Assembly: GCA_030684755.1 (NCBI GenBank)
Contig: JAUXXN010000125.1
Coordinates: forward strand, 1-8,540
Direction of reading: 5' to 3'
Length of the DNA: 8,540 nt
From: Hydrogenophaga sp.
GTDB lineage: Bacteria > Pseudomonadota > Gammaproteobacteria > Burkholderiales > Burkholderiaceae_C
The position numbers were made by a program, and so were the translations under genes. The notes beneath the pieces are model-generated. The model saw only the letters and a list, made by a program, of their open reading frames with translations, was not told the DNA's origin and did no database searches. Shown here piece after piece: positions 6,732-8,540 of the stretch. Position 1 is the stretch's first letter. Each line of letters starts with the position of its first letter.

Positions 6732-7460
6732 TCAGAGGCTGCGGCCTTCGCCCTTTTCTTCCACCGTCTGGCCGTCGCGGATGTGGTAAATCCGCTTGAA
6801 GGTGGGAATGATCTTCTCGTCGTGCGTCACCACGATGATGGCTGTTTGCGCGTGCTGCGCCATCTGGTTCAGGATGCGCATCACGCCCAGCGCGCGCTCG
6901 CTGTCCAGCGGGGCGGTAGGCTCGTCGGCCAATATGACCGGTGGTTTGTTGGCCAGTGCTCGGGCAATCGACACGCGCTGCTGCTCGCCGCCTGAGAGCT
7001 GCGAGGGCTCGGCCTTGGCGCGGTGTTGCACGTCCAGCGCGGTCAGCAACTCCAGTGCGCGTTCGCGGGCTTTCGCGTTTGGCATACCGGCCAGCATGGG
7101 CAGCAGGGCCACGTTGTCGGTCACATCCAGAAACGGAATCAGGTACGGCGCTTGGAACACAAAGCCAATGCGGTCGCGGCGTAGGGCGCGCAGGTCTTTC
7201 ACCTTCCAGCCGTTGTCGTAAATCACATCGGTGCCCAGCGTCATCTTGCCGCTGCTGGGCTCGATGATGGCGCCCAGGCATTTCAGCAGCGTGCTTTGGC
7301 CCGAGCCGGACGGGCCTACGAGGCCCACCACCTCGCCGGGGGCCACCTGCATGTTGACGTGTTTGAGCGCTTCCACGGCGGTGTCGCCGCTGCCGTAGAC
7401 CTTGCGCAGACCTTCAATGAGGATGCCACCTGGGGCTGTGGGTTTGTTCATGGGGGTCAT
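6732..7460 (-). CDS. ABC transporter ATP-binding protein (MacB/DevA-like) with Walker A Lys-to-Gln
   Basis: A 242-residue cytoplasmic ATPase subunit for the FtsX-type permease encoded just upstream. Motifs in order are Walker A GPSGSGQST (49-57), Q-loop VFQAPYL (101-107), signature LSGGEQQR (155-162), Walker B VILADE (175-180) with Glu180, D-loop PLDSE (184-188) and H-loop VVTHD with His213 (210-214). The canonical Walker A lysine that holds the ATP phosphates is Gln55, codon CAA at 7298-7296; all other catalytic motifs are intact. The D-loop region reads TAPLD rather than the common TAALD or TGNLD. The ATG at 7460 overlaps the permease TGA as ATGA with no Shine-Dalgarno site, implying coupled translation; the second ATG at 7451 (Met4) is an alternative. 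Such ATPases power export of lipids, peptides or drugs, or lipoprotein handling. The gene ends 92 bases before the patatin gene. Confidence 0.93.
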   Translation of the reverse strand: MTPMNKPTAPGGILIEGLRKVYGSGDTAVEALKHVNMQVAPGEVVGLVGPSGSGQSTLLKCLGAIIEPSSGKMTLGTDVIYDNGWKVKDLRALRRDRIGFVFQAPYLIPFLDVTDNVALLPMLAGMPNAKARERALELLTALDVQHRAKAEPSQLSGGEQQRVSIARALANKPPVILADEPTAPLDSERALGVMRILNQMAQHAQTAIIVVTHDEKIIPTFKRIYHIRDGQTVEEKGEGRSL

Positions 7461-8540
7461 CCAATGGCTGCGCCGGGGTCCACCTTCAGCGCCACGCGAA
7501 TCGCCAGCGTGCTCGCCAGCGCACAAATAACCACCGTCACCAGCAAGCCGGTCACCGCGTCGCCCGGCAACAGCAGCACAAACTTGGGAAACGCCGGCGC
7601 CCAAAACGTGGCCGCCACCTTGCCCACCGCAAAACCGATCAGCCCCAGGCCCAGCGCCTGCTGCAAGATCATGCCCGCGATGGTGCTGTCGCGCGTGCCG
7701 ATGAGCTTGAGCACCGCAATCTCGCGCAGCTTGCCCATGGTCATGGTGTAGATGATGAAGGCCACAATGGCCGCACTCACGATGGCCAGAATCACCAGAA
7801 ACATGCCAATCTGCTTGGCCGAATTGGCGATGAGCTTCACCACCAAAATGTCTTCCATGCCGTCGCGGGTGTACACGCTCAGGTGCTTCCAGCGCCGTAT
7901 CGGCTCGGCCACTTGCTCGGGCGAGAAGCCCGGTGCCAGTTGCACCAGCACCGCGTTCACGCTGCGGCTGCTGGTCTGCAGGTTTTGCACCGCCTCCAGC
8001 AGTCCGGGGCTGCCCGGGCGGTTGAAGGCCGGGTTGGCGGCGGTGCGGGCACGGTCGATGACGATGGCGTCGTTTTCTTTCAAAAACTGCGGTTCCTGCG
8101 CGTCCAATAGCGGCACAAAAAGCATCGGGTCGCCGCCCGATGACACCATGCGCCGCGTCAGCCCCACCACCGTGTAATCGTGTCGGCGTATGCGCACCAC
8201 ATCGCCCAGCGCAAAGCCGGTTTTCACGTCGGCTACCGCTTCGTAGTGGTTGCGCGTGTGGTGCCGCCCGGCCACCAGGTAGCCCGGTGCGCCGGGCATG
8301 CCGGGCTCCATGCCCACCACCATCACGCGGTTCTCGCGGCCCTTGTGCGCCACCTGCATGGTGAAGTAGGTCACGTTGGCCGCAGCCGCCACACCGGGCA
8401 TGCCACGCACGCTCTTCACCACATCGTCTTTGATGCTCGACGACTCCGCGTAAGGCCCTTGCGTGTCTTTCTGCACCACCCACAGGTCGGCGCGGCTGTT
8501 GCTCAGCAGCGCGTGCGCGTCGTCCACCATGCCCCGGTAC
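7457..8540 (-). CDS. ABC transporter permease, FtsX/MacB (DevC-like) type; N-terminus outside the window
   Basis: The reading frame is open through the right edge of the window. An in-frame ATG at 8530 exists, but the preceding codons read YRG and the family's N-terminal membrane helix is absent, so the true start lies beyond 8540, probably by some tens of codons. Numbered from that Met, residues 1-235 form a periplasmic MacB-type core domain. Three hydrophobic helices follow at about 241-263, 285-310 and 326-346. The cytoplasmic segment GKLREIAVLKLIGTR (266-280) is the conserved stretch that contacts the ATPase. The protein should dimerise with two ATPase subunits; a membrane-fusion partner of HlyD or MacA type would be expected upstream, outside the window. 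Its TGA overlaps the ATPase ATG. Substrate is not determinable. The permease looks intact apart from the cut. Confidence 0.9.
   Translation of the reverse strand, partial: YRGMVDDAHALLSNSRADLWVVQKDTQGPYAESSSIKDDVVKSVRGMPGVAAAANVTYFTMQVAHKGRENRVMVVGMEPGMPGAPGYLVAGRHHTRNHYEAVADVKTGFALGDVVRIRRHDYTVVGLTRRMVSSGGDPMLFVPLLDAQEPQFLKENDAIVIDRARTAANPAFNRPGSPGLLEAVQNLQTSSRSVNAVLVQLAPGFSPEQVAEPIRRWKHLSVYTRDGMEDILVVKLIANSAKQIGMFLVILAIVSAAIVAFIIYTMTMGKLREIAVLKLIGTRDSTIAGMILQQALGLGLIGFAVGKVAATFWAPAFPKFVLLLPGDAVTGLLVTVVICALASTLAIRVALKVDPGAAIG

Noticed and set aside
7461..8483. N-terminal extension of the ABC ATPase frame into the permease gene
   Set aside because: The extension is compositionally odd and overlaps a well-supported permease. 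The ATPase fold begins just after the ATGs at 7460 and 7451.

Overview
The window is GC-rich with strongly GC-biased third codon positions. Gene content and protein style suggest a betaproteobacterium of the Burkholderiales, probably Comamonadaceae-like; that is an inference, since no taxonomic marker gene is complete here. There are no insertion sequences, integrases, CRISPR arrays or phage genes. Coding density is very high: the longest stretch outside genes is about 92 bases.

Layout: the left edge holds the 3' part of a tRNA-Arg(ACG) gene (1-58), followed at once by a strong hairpin terminator (65-97). A rightward gene then encodes a YegD-type, nucleotide-binding-domain-only Hsp70 protein (119-1375). 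Everything after that lies on the minus strand. Reading leftward from the right edge, the genes are an FtsX/MacB-type ABC permease cut by the window edge (7457-8540), its ATPase (6732-7460), a patatin-like hydrolase (5539-6639), a GntP-family permease (4052-5542), an ornithine cyclodeaminase/mu-crystallin family oxidoreductase (3074-4003) and a SulP anion permease with a STAS domain (1386-3077). The Hsp70 and SulP genes converge, with 10 bases between their stop codons.

The six minus-strand genes fall into three pairs: permease-ATPase, patatin-GntP and OCD-SulP. In every pair the downstream ATG overlaps the upstream TGA as ATGA, which suggests translational coupling within each pair. The pairs are separated by 92 and 48 bases. 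A possible sigma70-type promoter and a good Shine-Dalgarno site precede the patatin gene. The functional reading is an efflux or lipoprotein-type ABC exporter; a hydrolase plus organic-acid importer, possibly linked to 3-hydroxybutyrate or lipid breakdown; and an imine reductase-like enzyme coupled to an anion transporter.

The most notable observations are a Walker A lysine replaced by glutamine in an otherwise intact ABC ATPase, an OCD-family protein lacking the cyclodeaminase Asp motif, the three identical ATGA overlaps, and a Hsp70 gene that starts just beyond a tRNA terminator with no Shine-Dalgarno sequence. I saw no convincing undescribed system; most of the window is ordinary chromosomal gene content.
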